A DNA stretch of 64,000 nucleotides from an uncultured Fodinibius sp. (GTDB lineage: Bacteria; Bacteroidota; Rhodothermia; Balneolales; Balneolaceae). The position numbers and the translations under genes are program-made. The stretch is from positions 186,001 through 250,000 of the forward strand of contig CAJXMW010000003.1 in NCBI GenBank assembly GCA_913056235.1, in the 5' to 3' direction. Position 1 is the first letter of the stretch. Every line of letters begins with the position of its first letter. Shown here piece by piece: positions 42,652 through 51,599 of this stretch. Under the pieces are notes generated by a model that searched no databases, had not been told where the DNA came from, and saw nothing but the letters and a program-made list of their open reading frames with translations.

Positions 42652-43841
42652 GCAAGAAGAAAATTGTACTCGCATTCAGCGGGGGACTCGACACCTCGTA
42701 CTGCGTGCCGTATCTCAAAGAACAATATGATGCCCAAATCCACACGGTGCTTATTGATACCGGTGGCTTTACTGAACAACAGCTAGCCGAAACCGAAGAA
42801 CACGCCTACAACCTGGGCGCAGATTCGCACCAGACGCTACAACAGACCGAAGCATTCTACCAGAAAGTAATCCGCTATCTTATCTTCGGCAACGTGCTGA
42901 AAAACGATACCTATCCTCTTTCGGTGAGCTCCGAGCGCGTTTTTCAGGCCGTAGGTATCGCCAAATATGCCCAGAATATTGGCGCCGATGCTATCGCTCA
43001 CGGCAGCACCGGGGCCGGCAACGATCAGGTGCGCTTCGACCTCGTGTTCAACGTCATCGCTGCCGATTTGGATATCATTACGCCCATTCGTGACCAGCAG
43101 TTAACGCGACAGGAAGAAGTAAAATTTTTGCAGGATCACGGATTCGACTTCGAATGGGCGGAGTCCAAATACTCCATCAACAAGGGGCTTTGGGGCACGA
43201 GTGTAGGCGGAGCCGAAACGCTTACGTCGGATCAACCGCTGCCCGAAGAAGCATGGCCGAGTCAGCTGGAGCAGCAGGAGTCCCAGGCCATCGAGCTGGA
43301 GTTTGAAAACGGGGAACCGATCGGGCTGAACGACACGCATCACCATCCCATAAAACTTATAAAACAGTTGGACGAACTGGCCTCATCCTACGCTATAGGG
43401 CGCGATGTTCACGTGGGTGACACGATCATTGGCATTAAGGGGCGTGTGGGATTTGAGGCCGCTGCACCGTTGATTCTGATCAATGCGCACAAGCATTTGG
43501 AGAAGCACGTGCTGACCAAGTGGCAGTTGCATTGGAAAGATCAGCTGGCCGACTGGTATGGCATGATGCTGCACGAGGGACAGTACCTGGATCCGGTGAT
43601 GCGCAATATCGAGGGCTTTTTGGAAGACACCCAGGATACGGTGAACGGCACGGTGACGGTGCGCCTGCAGCCGTATCGTTTTGAAATCGAGGGCATTTCA
43701 TCGCCCAATGATTTGATGAACGCTAAGTTCGGCGACTATGGTGAAATGAACAAGGCCTGGAGCGGTGAAGACGTAAAAGGTTTTGCTAAGATTCTATCCA
43801 ACCAAATTAACATCCATCAATCGGTCAACAGTTATGATTAA
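42648..43841 (+). CDS. argG: Argininosuccinate synthase
   Basis: A 397-aa enzyme that joins citrulline and aspartate using ATP. The N-terminal ATP-pyrophosphatase loop is AFSGGLDTSYCVPYL. AHGSTGAGNDQVRFDLVF is the substrate-binding block, and KYSINKGLWGTSVGG is also characteristic. The length is normal. It is translationally coupled to the GNAT gene (ATGA overlap) and overlaps argC by eight bases. Confidence 0.96.
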   Translation: MSKKKIVLAFSGGLDTSYCVPYLKEQYDAQIHTVLIDTGGFTEQQLAETEEHAYNLGADSHQTLQQTEAFYQKVIRYLIFGNVLKNDTYPLSVSSERVFQAVGIAKYAQNIGADAIAHGSTGAGNDQVRFDLVFNVIAADLDIITPIRDQQLTRQEEVKFLQDHGFDFEWAESKYSINKGLWGTSVGGAETLTSDQPLPEEAWPSQLEQQESQAIELEFENGEPIGLNDTHHHPIKLIKQLDELASSYAIGRDVHVGDTIIGIKGRVGFEAAAPLILINAHKHLEKHVLTKWQLHWKDQLADWYGMMLHEGQYLDPVMRNIEGFLEDTQDTVNGTVTVRLQPYRFEIEGISSPNDLMNAKFGDYGEMNKAWSGEDVKGFAKILSNQINIHQSVNSYD

Positions 43842-44811
43842 CGCAGGAATTATAGGAGGAACGGGCTACACGGCCGGCGAACTTATTCGCTTGCTTATTC
43901 ACCATCCCGAAACGGAAATTGCGTTTGTGTATAGCATGAGCCGCGCCGGCGATGCCGTGGCAGCGGTGCATCAGGATCTTCTGGGCGAAACAGAGCTAAT
44001 GTTTAGCTCAGAGATCAACCCGAATATTGATGTGCTATTTCTATGCACCGGTCACGGCAACTCGGTGAATTTTCTGAAGGAAAATCACATTGACCCGGAA
44101 ATTAAAATTGTTGATTTGAGCCGGGATTTCCGTCTTGCCGGGCAACAAAAATTTCAAGCCCGTGATTTTGTGTATGGACTACCCGAACTTCAAAAAAACA
44201 AAATTTCTGATGCCAACAATATCGCCAATCCCGGCTGTTTTGCTACGGCGATACAGTTGGCGCTGCTGCCCCTGGCGCAAGTGTCAGAGTTGCAACATGA
44301 CGTGCATATTCACGGGATCACCGGCTCTACTGGGGCAGGCAGTTCGCTGAGCGACACCACGCATTTTAGCTGGCGTAACAATAATGTGTCGGTTTACAAG
44401 GCGCTGAACCATCAGCACATCGCGGAGATCGAACAGAGCATCACGCAGCTATCCTACGACTTTGACTCCGATCTCCATTTTGTGCCGATGCGGGGCAACT
44501 TTACCCGAGGCATTTTTATCTCGGCTTATACCCAGACCAACCTGTCGCTGGAAAACGCCCGATCGCTTTTCGAGGAATTTTATGCAGATGCCCCTTTTGT
44601 GCATATCAGTCCTGAGCCACTGCATCTCAAGCAGGTCGTCAACACCAACAAATGCCTGCTGCACATCCACAAAGAGAACGGCCAGCTGCTGATCACCAGT
44701 ATCATCGACAATCTACTAAAAGGAGCATCCGGGCAGGCGCTCCAGAACATGAACCTGATGTTTGATCTCAACGAAACAGCCGGACTTCAGCTTAAACCTA
44801 TACACTTTTGA
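43834..44811 (+). CDS. argC: N-acyl-gamma-glutamyl-phosphate reductase
   Basis: A 325-aa NADPH-dependent reductase. The start is ATG 43834 (MINAGIIGGTGYTAGELIRL), which places the nucleotide-binding GGTGYTAGE motif at the N-terminus; the longer frame from 43783 adds 17 residues inside argG. The catalytic Cys is in NNIANPGCFATAIQLAL, and HIHGITGSTGAGSSLSDTTH follows. The substrate may be the acetylated or succinylated form. The stop is one base before the argD start. Confidence 0.95.
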   Translation: MINAGIIGGTGYTAGELIRLLIHHPETEIAFVYSMSRAGDAVAAVHQDLLGETELMFSSEINPNIDVLFLCTGHGNSVNFLKENHIDPEIKIVDLSRDFRLAGQQKFQARDFVYGLPELQKNKISDANNIANPGCFATAIQLALLPLAQVSELQHDVHIHGITGSTGAGSSLSDTTHFSWRNNNVSVYKALNHQHIAEIEQSITQLSYDFDSDLHFVPMRGNFTRGIFISAYTQTNLSLENARSLFEEFYADAPFVHISPEPLHLKQVVNTNKCLLHIHKENGQLLITSIIDNLLKGASGQALQNMNLMFDLNETAGLQLKPIHF

Positions 44812-44812
44812 T

Positions 44813-45955
44813 ATGGAACTATTTGACGTATATCCCCTACTCGATTTAGAACCCGTAAAAGCCAAAGGCAGTTATGTGTTTTGTGATGACGGAAACAGGT
44901 ACCTGGATTTCTACGGCGGCCACGCCGTGATCTCCATCGGTCACTGCCACCCGCATTATGTGGATAAAATTACGGAGCAACTTAATAATATCGGCTTCTA
45001 TTCGAACTCGGTACAAAATCCGCTGCAAAAGAAGGTGGCCGCTAAACTTGGCGAACTATCCGGCTATGACGACTACCAACTGTTTTTGTGCAACTCCGGC
45101 GCTGAAGCAATCGAAAATGCGTTGAAGATGGCATCATTTCATAACGGAAAATCGAAAGTTATTTCGTTTAACAAAGCCTTTCACGGTCGCACGACTTCAG
45201 CGCTTAATATCACAGATAAAGATGCTTACACGGCCCCAATTAACCAATCCAGCGAAGTGGTATTTCTGAAGATGAATGACCTGGAGGCGGTTGAGGCTGA
45301 AATTAGCCAGGGTGATGTCTGCGCGGTTGTGCTGGAGCCCGTGCAGGGTATTGGTGGCATCCGCCTGTTTGAGGATTCATTTTTGCAGCAAGTGAGTCAG
45401 CTTTGCCAAGCCCATGACGTGGTTCTGATCTGTGATGAAATCCAAGCGGGATTCGGACGTACAGGCAAATTTTTTGCCCACCAGCATGCCGGCATCAAGC
45501 CCGATATCATCACTGTAGCTAAAGGGATGGGCAATGGATTTCCGGTGGCGGGCACAATTCTGAGTCCCGATTTCAAAGCCAAACATGGACGCCTCGGTTC
45601 TACGTTTGGCGGCAACCACTTGGCCTGCGCTGCTGCCACGGCCGTGCTTGATGTGATCCAAGACGAGCAGCTTATTGAACATGCTGCTCAAATTGGAGAT
45701 CAACTATTGGATGCCCTTGCCGACCTGCCACAGATCAAAGAAGTACGCGGACGGGGCCTGATGATCGGTCTTGAATTCCCTTTCCCGATCAAAGAACTGC
45801 GGCACCGGCTGATTGAGGAAGAGCATATCATCACCGGTATTGCCTCCGATCCCAATGTGTTGCGGCTGCTTCCTCCGCTGACGATTTCCGAAAAAGAGGC
45901 GAACCAATTCGCTACTGCAATGCAAAACCTTTTAACCGAGCACCAACTACAATGA
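44813..45955 (+). CDS. argD: N-acyl-ornithine aminotransferase
   Basis: A 380-aa class-III PLP aminotransferase. ATG 44813 is taken, one base after the argC stop; the frame from 44762 would overlap argC. Motifs: FLCNSGAEAIENALKMA, VLEPVQGIGGIRLF, LICDEIQAGFGRTG and the Schiff-base Lys in ITVAKGMGNGFPVAG. It converts N-acyl-glutamate semialdehyde to N-acyl-ornithine. It overlaps the carbamoyltransferase by four bases. Confidence 0.95.
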   Translation: MELFDVYPLLDLEPVKAKGSYVFCDDGNRYLDFYGGHAVISIGHCHPHYVDKITEQLNNIGFYSNSVQNPLQKKVAAKLGELSGYDDYQLFLCNSGAEAIENALKMASFHNGKSKVISFNKAFHGRTTSALNITDKDAYTAPINQSSEVVFLKMNDLEAVEAEISQGDVCAVVLEPVQGIGGIRLFEDSFLQQVSQLCQAHDVVLICDEIQAGFGRTGKFFAHQHAGIKPDIITVAKGMGNGFPVAGTILSPDFKAKHGRLGSTFGGNHLACAAATAVLDVIQDEQLIEHAAQIGDQLLDALADLPQIKEVRGRGLMIGLEFPFPIKELRHRLIEEEHIITGIASDPNVLRLLPPLTISEKEANQFATAMQNLLTEHQLQ

Positions 45956-46887
45956 AACATTTTATATCTGTTCACGACGTAGAACATCCACAATCGCTTG
46001 TACAACAAACACTTGAGATTAAAGCGAATGCCCGCCGATCTGAGATAGGTCGAAACAAGACGCTGGCACTTATCTTCTTTAATCCCAGCCTGCGTACGCG
46101 GTTGAGCACGCAAAAGGCAGCCACAAACCTTGGTATGGATGTCATTGTCATGAACATCAGCAAGGATGGTTGGAATATCGAGTTTGAGGATGGCTCGGTC
46201 ATGGACGGTTCCACCCAGGAGCACATCAAAGATGCCGTGCAGGTTATCAGCGGCTATTGCGATATCATGGGCGTGCGGACCTTCCCAAATCTGAAAGACC
46301 TACAAGAAGACTACCAGGAAAAAGTGCTTAAGAAATTTGTGGAGCATGCCAACGTGCCCGTGATCAGCCTGGAATCGACTACCCTGCATCCGCTGCAATC
46401 GCTGACGGATCTTGCGACTATTGCAGAGTCGAAAATCCAAAAACCTAACGTAGTATTGAGCTGGGCACCACATCCCAAAGCCTTGCCGCAGGCCGTGCCC
46501 AACTCATTCTTGCAGTGGATTACCAAAACCGATGCCGACGTGACGCTGACGCATCCCAAGGGGTATGAGCTCTGCGAAGACTTTACCGGTGGTGTTGCCA
46601 TCACTAACGATCAGCAAGAAGCGCTGGCGGGAGCCGATTTCGTCTATACGAAAAGTTGGTCCAGCTATTCCCAATATGGACAAACACCCTCAGTTGAGGA
46701 CGACTGGACGGTATCTCAACAAAAAATGAATTTGACCAACAACGGAAAATTTATGCACTGTCTTCCGATACGACGCAACGTAGTAGCCACTGATGAAGTC
46801 ATTGATCAGTCGCTGGTATTTGAACAGGCCAAGAATCGCGAATTCGCCGCCCAGGCGGTGCTCCAAAAGCTGCTGGAGGATTTTTAA
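45952..46887 (+). CDS. argF': N-acyl-ornithine carbamoyltransferase (acetyl/succinyl-ornithine type)
   Basis: A 311-aa transcarbamylase similar to Bacteroides fragilis succinylornithine carbamoyltransferase. The carbamoyl-phosphate loop is FFNPSLRTRLSTQKAA. HPLQSLTDL, WAPHPKALPQAVPNSF and MHCLPIRRNVV are the other family blocks; the Pro-rich loop is specific to enzymes acting on N-acylated ornithine. The residue that decides acetyl (Glu) or succinyl (Pro) specificity in studied enzymes is Gln89 here (MDGSTQEHI), so specificity is open. It overlaps argD by four bases and argB by one. Confidence 0.93.
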   Translation: MKHFISVHDVEHPQSLVQQTLEIKANARRSEIGRNKTLALIFFNPSLRTRLSTQKAATNLGMDVIVMNISKDGWNIEFEDGSVMDGSTQEHIKDAVQVISGYCDIMGVRTFPNLKDLQEDYQEKVLKKFVEHANVPVISLESTTLHPLQSLTDLATIAESKIQKPNVVLSWAPHPKALPQAVPNSFLQWITKTDADVTLTHPKGYELCEDFTGGVAITNDQQEALAGADFVYTKSWSSYSQYGQTPSVEDDWTVSQQKMNLTNNGKFMHCLPIRRNVVATDEVIDQSLVFEQAKNREFAAQAVLQKLLEDF

Positions 46888-47663
46888 TGGACACACTGAA
46901 TATTGCCAAAATCGGCGGAAATATCGTAAACGATACTGAGCAGCTTAAACTGTTTCTGGATGAATTTATCAGCTTGGATCATCCCAAAATATTGGTGCAC
47001 GGTGGCGGGAGCTCCGCTTCGGATATGTGTAAAAAGCTGGATATCCCCATCCAGATAAAAGACGGACGCCGCATAACCGACGGCCCTGCACTGGATGTAG
47101 CCGTGATGGTCTACGCCGGTCTTATCAACAAAAATATTGTAGCCAAACTCCAGGCTCGTTCGGCCAATGCGCTGGGACTCTCGGGCGCAGACCTCAATAT
47201 CATACCCGCCGAAAAACGTAGCGGAATGGAAATCGACTATGGTTTCGTCGGGGATATTAAAGCCGACTCCATAAATACGTACTTCCTGAGACGGCTGCTT
47301 GATGAACAGATCATTCCCGTCATCTCGGCCATCACCCACGATAAAAACGGGCAGCTGCTCAACACAAACGCCGATACCATTGCCTCTACCCTGGCGGTAG
47401 CACTTTGTGATGCATACGAGGTTGAGCTCACCTATTGCTTCGAAAAAGCCGGGGTCATGCATGATGTGGACGATGAAAACTCGCTGATTGATCTACTGAC
47501 GAAGGAATCCTTTGCAAACCTGAAGACGAAAGGAATCATCAAAGACGGAATGATTCCCAAATTGGATACCGCTTTCGAGGCACTCAGCCATGATGTCCAA
47601 AACGTACAGATCAAACACGCGAAGAATCTCTCGAATCAAACCGGAACCGAACTCTCATTATGA
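46887..47663 (+). CDS. argB: N-acyl-glutamate kinase
   Basis: A 258-aa amino-acid kinase that phosphorylates N-acylglutamate. Motifs: NIAKIGGNIVND (N-terminal Lys and Gly loop), ILVHGGGSSASDMCKKL (nucleotide loop) and LLNTNADTIASTLAVAL (substrate region). The insertion is short, as in arginine-insensitive forms; the N-terminal helix that confers arginine feedback in other bacteria is missing. It overlaps argF' by one base (TAATG) and the M20 gene by four. Confidence 0.93.
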   Translation: MDTLNIAKIGGNIVNDTEQLKLFLDEFISLDHPKILVHGGGSSASDMCKKLDIPIQIKDGRRITDGPALDVAVMVYAGLINKNIVAKLQARSANALGLSGADLNIIPAEKRSGMEIDYGFVGDIKADSINTYFLRRLLDEQIIPVISAITHDKNGQLLNTNADTIASTLAVALCDAYEVELTYCFEKAGVMHDVDDENSLIDLLTKESFANLKTKGIIKDGMIPKLDTAFEALSHDVQNVQIKHAKNLSNQTGTELSL

Positions 47664-48715
47664 CCAAGTTAATTGAAGAGTCGACTGATCTCCTAAAAAA
47701 ACTTATTTCAACGCCTTCATTTTCCAAAGAAGAATCTGAAACGGCCGATCTCGTCCAAGAATATCTGGAGACTAAGGAAATTAGTACCAACCGGCATGGC
47801 AATAATGTGTGGGCAACCAATCAGTATTTTGACAAGCATAAAGAAACCATTCTGCTGAACTCCCATCACGATACCGTAAAACCCAATTCGGACTATACCA
47901 ACGATCCGTTTGCCCCTATGCTCGAAGATGATAAACTATATGGACTTGGTTCTAATGACGCCGGTGGATCACTGGTCTCGCTGCTAGCTACGTTCGTCAA
48001 TTTTTATAAACAGCAAAACCTGAATTACAACCTGGTTTTTGCCGCCACGGCTGAAGAGGAAATCTCAGGTGATAACGGTATCAGTTCAATTCTGGATCGC
48101 ATGCCCAATTTCGACTGCGCGATTGTGGGCGAACCCACACAGATGCAGATGGCCACAGCTGAGAAAGGTTTAATGGTTCTCGACTGCATTGCCAAGGGTA
48201 CAAGTGGACACGCCGCTCGTGAAGAAGGCCAAAACGCAATCTATATAGCTGCCAGTGATATAGAATGGATTCAATTTTATCAGTTTGATAAAAAATCTGA
48301 ATTACTGGGTGCGATTAAAATGACACCCTCCATCATCAACGGCGGATCTAAACATAACGTGGTGCCGGATCGTTGCACCTTTACCATTGACGTGCGCACT
48401 ACCGATACCTATACCAATGAGGAGACGTTGGCTATAATACAGAGTCACCTCATTTCGGAAGTAACTCCTCGATCAACGCGGCTCCAGCCCTCATTCATTG
48501 CTGACGATCACCCGATTGTGAACACCGGCAAAAAACTGGGACTGCAAACCTTTGGATCGCCAACGCTTTCGGATCAGGCGCTGCTATCTGTGCCCTCTTT
48601 GAAAATGGGTCCGGGCAACTCGGCACGTTCACATACGGCTGATGAGTTTATCTATTTAAATGAGATTGAGGACGGGATCAAAACATACATTCAATTGCTC
48701 AACAAGATACTTTGA
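47660..48715 (+). CDS. argE: M20-family deacylase, N-acyl-ornithine/N-acyl-citrulline deacylase candidate
   Basis: A 351-aa zinc hydrolase of the ArgE/DapE/M20 family. Metal ligands are seen in LNSHHDTVKPN, GLGSNDAGGSL (Asp), AEEEISGDNG (Glu pair) and IVGEPTQ. The dimer-type lid domain follows (GTSGHAAREEGQNAIYIA). In a pathway with N-acyl-ornithine carbamoyltransferase it should remove the acyl group from N-acyl-citrulline. It overlaps argB by four bases. A dispersed repeat separates it from argH. Confidence 0.88.
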   Translation: MTKLIEESTDLLKKLISTPSFSKEESETADLVQEYLETKEISTNRHGNNVWATNQYFDKHKETILLNSHHDTVKPNSDYTNDPFAPMLEDDKLYGLGSNDAGGSLVSLLATFVNFYKQQNLNYNLVFAATAEEEISGDNGISSILDRMPNFDCAIVGEPTQMQMATAEKGLMVLDCIAKGTSGHAAREEGQNAIYIAASDIEWIQFYQFDKKSELLGAIKMTPSIINGGSKHNVVPDRCTFTIDVRTTDTYTNEETLAIIQSHLISEVTPRSTRLQPSFIADDHPIVNTGKKLGLQTFGSPTLSDQALLSVPSLKMGPGNSARSHTADEFIYLNEIEDGIKTYIQLLNKIL

Positions 48716-48720
48716 CTAAT

Positions 48721-48814
48721 CCTCATTTCGAACGAAGCGAAGAAAAGTGAGAAATCTTTGTTTGAGTTTTCGAATCAAAAACAAAGATCTCTCCCTGACG
48801 GTCGAGATGACAGT
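48721..48814. repeat. Dispersed palindromic repeat, family B, copy 2, inside the arginine operon
   Basis: The reverse complement of this segment matches the copy at 29050-29132 (TGTCATCTCGAC, AGAGATC-TTGTTTT, CAAACAAAGATTTCTC and TTCGTTCGA in the same order). It occupies the gap between argE and argH and supplies an artificial in-frame extension of argH. Confidence 0.75.
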
Positions 48815-48844
48815 TTAAATATTACAACTGAAAATATTATTGCC

Positions 48845-50137
48845 ATGAAACTCTGGGACAAAGGACAAAAATCGACCAATGAAATCATCGAGCAGTTTAC
48901 CGTAGGTAACGACCGCATGCTGGACCTACAGATTGCCGAATATGACCTACGGGCATCGAAAGCACATGCTCGGATGCTCAATAAGGTAGGATTGCTGAGT
49001 GACAATGAATGGCAACAACTGTCTCACGAACTTGATCGCCTGATGCAGCAAGTCAGGGAAGATGAATTCATCATTGAAGAAGATTTTGAGGATGTCCACT
49101 CCAAGATTGAGTATGAACTAACCCAAGAGCTGCGTGATACCGGCAAGAAGATCCACGCTGGGCGATCCCGAAACGACCAGGTGCTTGTCTGCCTGCATCT
49201 GTACGTGAAGGAACAGATTGATGAGATTAAGGAACTGATGAAAGCACTTTTTAACCAGTTGTTAGATTTGAGTGAGCAGCACAAAAATGTGCTGCTTCCG
49301 GGCTACACGCACATGCAGGTGGCGATGCCCTCTTCCTTTGGCTTATGGTTTGGCGCCTACGCCGAATCGCTGGTGGATGACCTGCATCAGCTCAATGCAG
49401 CATACAACATAGCTGATCAAAATCCCCTTGGCTCGGCGGCAGGATACGGCAGCTCACTTCCCCTGGATCGCAAGATGACTACCAAACTGCTGGGGTTCAG
49501 TACGCTGAAATATAACTCCGTATCGGCACAAATGAGCCGCGGACGACTGGAAAAATTTACGAGCTTTGGCTTGAGTGCTGTGGGCGCCACCCTTTCCAAA
49601 ATGGCGATGGATATATGCCTGTACTGCAATCAGAATTACGATTTTATCTCTTTTCCCGATGAACTGACGACCGGGTCGAGCATCATGCCACACAAGAAGA
49701 ATCCCGATGTTTTTGAGCTGATCCGTGCCAAGTGCAACAACATCCAATCGCTGCCCAATGAACTGGCGATGATTACAAGCAACCTGCCCAGCGGCTACCA
49801 CCGCGATTATCAGCTGCTAAAGGAGAAACTTTTTCCCGCGGTAGAAACGCTCAAATCCTGCCTTAAAGTCAGTCAGCTGATGCTCGAAAATATAGAAGTG
49901 AATCCCAATGCAATTGACGATGATAAATATCAATACCTGTTTAGCGTGGAAGAAGTAAACAAACAAGTGGAAAAAAACGGCATCCCATTCAGGGAGGCTT
50001 ATCAGCAGGTTGGTAAAGCTATTGACAACGGAGAATTCGATCCTGACAGATCGCTCGATCACTCCCACGAGGGGAGCATTGGCAACCTGTGTACAAGCGA
50101 AATCAGAAATAAATTTGAATCGGCATTTAACCTTTAA
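48845..50137 (+). CDS. argH: Argininosuccinate lyase
   Basis: A 430-aa fumarase-superfamily lyase that splits argininosuccinate into arginine and fumarate. ATG 48845 (MKLWDKGQKSTNEIIEQFT) is the proper start: the 29 residues upstream in the same frame (from 48758) are coded by a dispersed repeat and are not family-like. The signature TTGSSIMPHKKNPDVF contains the catalytic Ser. GRSRNDQVLVCLHLYVK and PGYTHMQVAMPSS are also diagnostic. Confidence 0.95.
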   Translation: MKLWDKGQKSTNEIIEQFTVGNDRMLDLQIAEYDLRASKAHARMLNKVGLLSDNEWQQLSHELDRLMQQVREDEFIIEEDFEDVHSKIEYELTQELRDTGKKIHAGRSRNDQVLVCLHLYVKEQIDEIKELMKALFNQLLDLSEQHKNVLLPGYTHMQVAMPSSFGLWFGAYAESLVDDLHQLNAAYNIADQNPLGSAAGYGSSLPLDRKMTTKLLGFSTLKYNSVSAQMSRGRLEKFTSFGLSAVGATLSKMAMDICLYCNQNYDFISFPDELTTGSSIMPHKKNPDVFELIRAKCNNIQSLPNELAMITSNLPSGYHRDYQLLKEKLFPAVETLKSCLKVSQLMLENIEVNPNAIDDDKYQYLFSVEEVNKQVEKNGIPFREAYQQVGKAIDNGEFDPDRSLDHSHEGSIGNLCTSEIRNKFESAFNL

Positions 50138-50149
50138 ACTTACCCTATT

Positions 50150-50950
50150 ATGAAAACAAACGTATCTATTCTCGGCGGCGGAAACCTCGGATCAGCCTTG
50201 GCCCAGGGGCTTGCCCGGACTAAAGAGGCTCAACAAAAATACAATGTGACCGTAACCCGTCGAAATACCCAACACATCAAATATTTGGAAGAGGATGGAA
50301 TTACCGTCACTTCTGATAACCCAGCGGCTGTAGAGAATGCAGAAATTCTGGTTCTGGCGGTACAGCCCACTCAGATCGAGGCGCTGATTGAAGAAATAAA
50401 ACCGGCATTGGATCCACAAAAACACATTCTGATATCTACCATTACCGGCCTGAAGAATGAAGAGATTGCCGACCTCACCGGCGATGACTTCCCTATTATA
50501 CGGGTAATGCCAAACACTGCCGCCGCCATCAACCAATCGATGACCTGCGTGGAAAAGACGCCTCACAAAAATGCAGAACAGGCTACCATCGACCTTTTTG
50601 AGACACTGGGCAAAACGCTGGTCATTAATGCTGAACTGATGGAAGCTTCGACGGTACTGGGCGCCTGCGGCATCGCCTTTTTCCTGCGATACATCCGCGC
50701 CGCTTCACAAGGAGGCATCGAAGTAGGTTTCCATGCCGAGGAGGCGCAGCTCATTGCAGCCCAAACGGCGCTGGGTGCCGCGGGCCTGCTGTTGGAATCC
50801 GGTGGACATCCCGAGCAGGAAATCGACAAGGTGACGACCCCCAAAGGCTGCACCATTGCTGGTCTCAATGAAATGGAGCACAACGGACTTAGCTCTGCAC
50901 TCATTAAGGGAATTAAAACTTCCTACGAAATGATCGAGGATATTCGGTGA
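50150..50950 (+). CDS. proC: Pyrroline-5-carboxylate reductase
   Basis: A 266-aa NAD(P)H-dependent enzyme for the last step of proline synthesis. The Rossmann motif is SILGGGNLGSALAQGLA. PIIRVMPNTAAAINQSMT and the C-terminal block ESGGHPEQEIDKVTTPKGCT are the standard P5CR signatures. It starts 12 bases after argH and closes the arginine/proline operon; ornithine or glutamate semialdehyde links both routes. A perfect palindrome follows its stop. Confidence 0.95.
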   Translation: MKTNVSILGGGNLGSALAQGLARTKEAQQKYNVTVTRRNTQHIKYLEEDGITVTSDNPAAVENAEILVLAVQPTQIEALIEEIKPALDPQKHILISTITGLKNEEIADLTGDDFPIIRVMPNTAAAINQSMTCVEKTPHKNAEQATIDLFETLGKTLVINAELMEASTVLGACGIAFFLRYIRAASQGGIEVGFHAEEAQLIAAQTALGAAGLLLESGGHPEQEIDKVTTPKGCTIAGLNEMEHNGLSSALIKGIKTSYEMIEDIR

Positions 50951-50959
50951 GTTTTTATT

Positions 50960-50993
50960 TAGATGTACTAAACTTCGAAGTTTAGTACATCTA
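50960..50993. repeat. 34-bp perfect palindrome after proC
   Basis: Every base of 50960-50976 is matched by the reverse complement of 50977-50993, centred on AACTTCGAAGTT. It begins nine bases after the proC stop. In RNA it would form a 14- to 16-bp stem with a minimal loop. There is no T-run on either side, so it may stabilise the operon 3' end or be a protein-binding site. Confidence 0.7.
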
Positions 50994-51025
50994 CAAGTAG
51001 GCTAAAATTTTCCGGCGAATATATA

Positions 51026-51063
51026 AAAATAAAAAAGCTCCGCAGCAGAGCTACGGAGCCAGA
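51026..51063 (-). repeat. 38-bp direct repeat (left copy), terminator-like
   Basis: Identical to 52681-52718 over 38 bases. It contains the stem GCTCCG/CGGAGC with inner pairs, and on the minus strand ends in TTTTTTATTTT, the form of an intrinsic terminator. No minus-strand gene ends next to this copy, so it appears to be a duplicate of the sdh-operon terminator. Confidence 0.85.
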
Positions 51064-51224
51064 AAAAGTTGGAAGCGATAAGATAAAATCAATAGTCAAT
51101 ACTACTCTAAGGACATTCAAACGAATAGAACAACAACAATAATACACTTTAGATATAAACCAGGACAGAACTACTACATGTTTAATTGTATTTCGTTTTC
51201 GATCTGTCTAGCATATTAATCCAG

Positions 51225-51255
51225 ATAAGGATTCAAAGATCAATTAGATCCTTAT
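51225..51255 (+). promoter_or_regulatory. Inverted repeat upstream of the Cys-rich peptide gene
   Basis: ATAAGGAT and ATCCTTAT, eight bases each with a 15-base spacer, end 37 bases before the ATG at 51292. It could be an operator or a 5'-UTR stem. The region 51064-51291 otherwise shows nothing recognisable and is strongly AT-rich. Confidence 0.35.
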
Positions 51256-51291
51256 TATTTCACATTTATCAACTCAAAAAAACTCTTCATT

Positions 51292-51522
51292 ATGAATCAA
51301 CTCATCAAAAGTGCTTCCCTATTCGCTTTATTACTTGTCTTTTCATTTAACGTCAACACAGATTCTAAAAGCCCAAATGTTAATTTAGAGACATCAAATG
51401 TTGTTGCAAAAGTTAGTGAGGGTTGTTCAGACTGCACTTCCACAAGCGAAGAGGAATGTGTAAGAATAATCCATGGTAATAATGTAGATATTTACTATGG
51501 GGATGAAGAACCTTGTTCCTGA
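51292..51522 (+). CDS. Short exported Cys-rich peptide (NVEALA-like precursor candidate)
   Basis: A 76-aa protein. Residues 1-24 are a signal-like leader (LIKSASLFALLLVFSFNVNT), then an Asn/Val/Glu segment (SPNVNLETSNVVAKVSEG), and a C-terminal part with four Cys (GCSDCTSTSEEEC and EEPCS). The layout, a short leader, an N-x-E-type segment and few Cys, and the adjacent propeller lipoprotein, recall the NVEALA peptides of Bacteroidota that pair with TolB-like propeller genes. The exact NVEALA word is absent, so this is a resemblance. A 13-bp hairpin separates it from the next gene. Confidence 0.65.
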   Translation: MNQLIKSASLFALLLVFSFNVNTDSKSPNVNLETSNVVAKVSEGCSDCTSTSEEECVRIIHGNNVDIYYGDEEPCS

Positions 51523-51550
51523 TTAATATTTTGAATTTAAATATTAAACG

Positions 51551-51582
51551 ACAGGGAATGCATCTAAGAATGCATTCCCTGT
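51551..51582 (+). terminator. Strong hairpin between the peptide and propeller genes
   Basis: ACAGGGAATGCAT and ATGCATTCCCTGT form a perfect 13-bp stem with a CTAAGA loop, 28 bases after the peptide stop and 18 before the propeller ATG. There is no T-run, so partial termination or 3'-end stabilisation of the peptide mRNA is likelier than full termination. Confidence 0.6.
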
Positions 51583-51599
51583 AAATTTAGAGCTCTTCT

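Noticed and set aside
44762-44812. 17-residue N-terminal extension of argD (and similarly 43783-43833 for argC)
   Set aside because: Both extensions lie within the preceding gene; the internal ATG gives standard gene-to-gene coupling.
48758-48844. 29-residue N-terminal extension of argH
   Set aside because: The codons are supplied by a dispersed repeat; the family-like sequence starts at ATG 48845.
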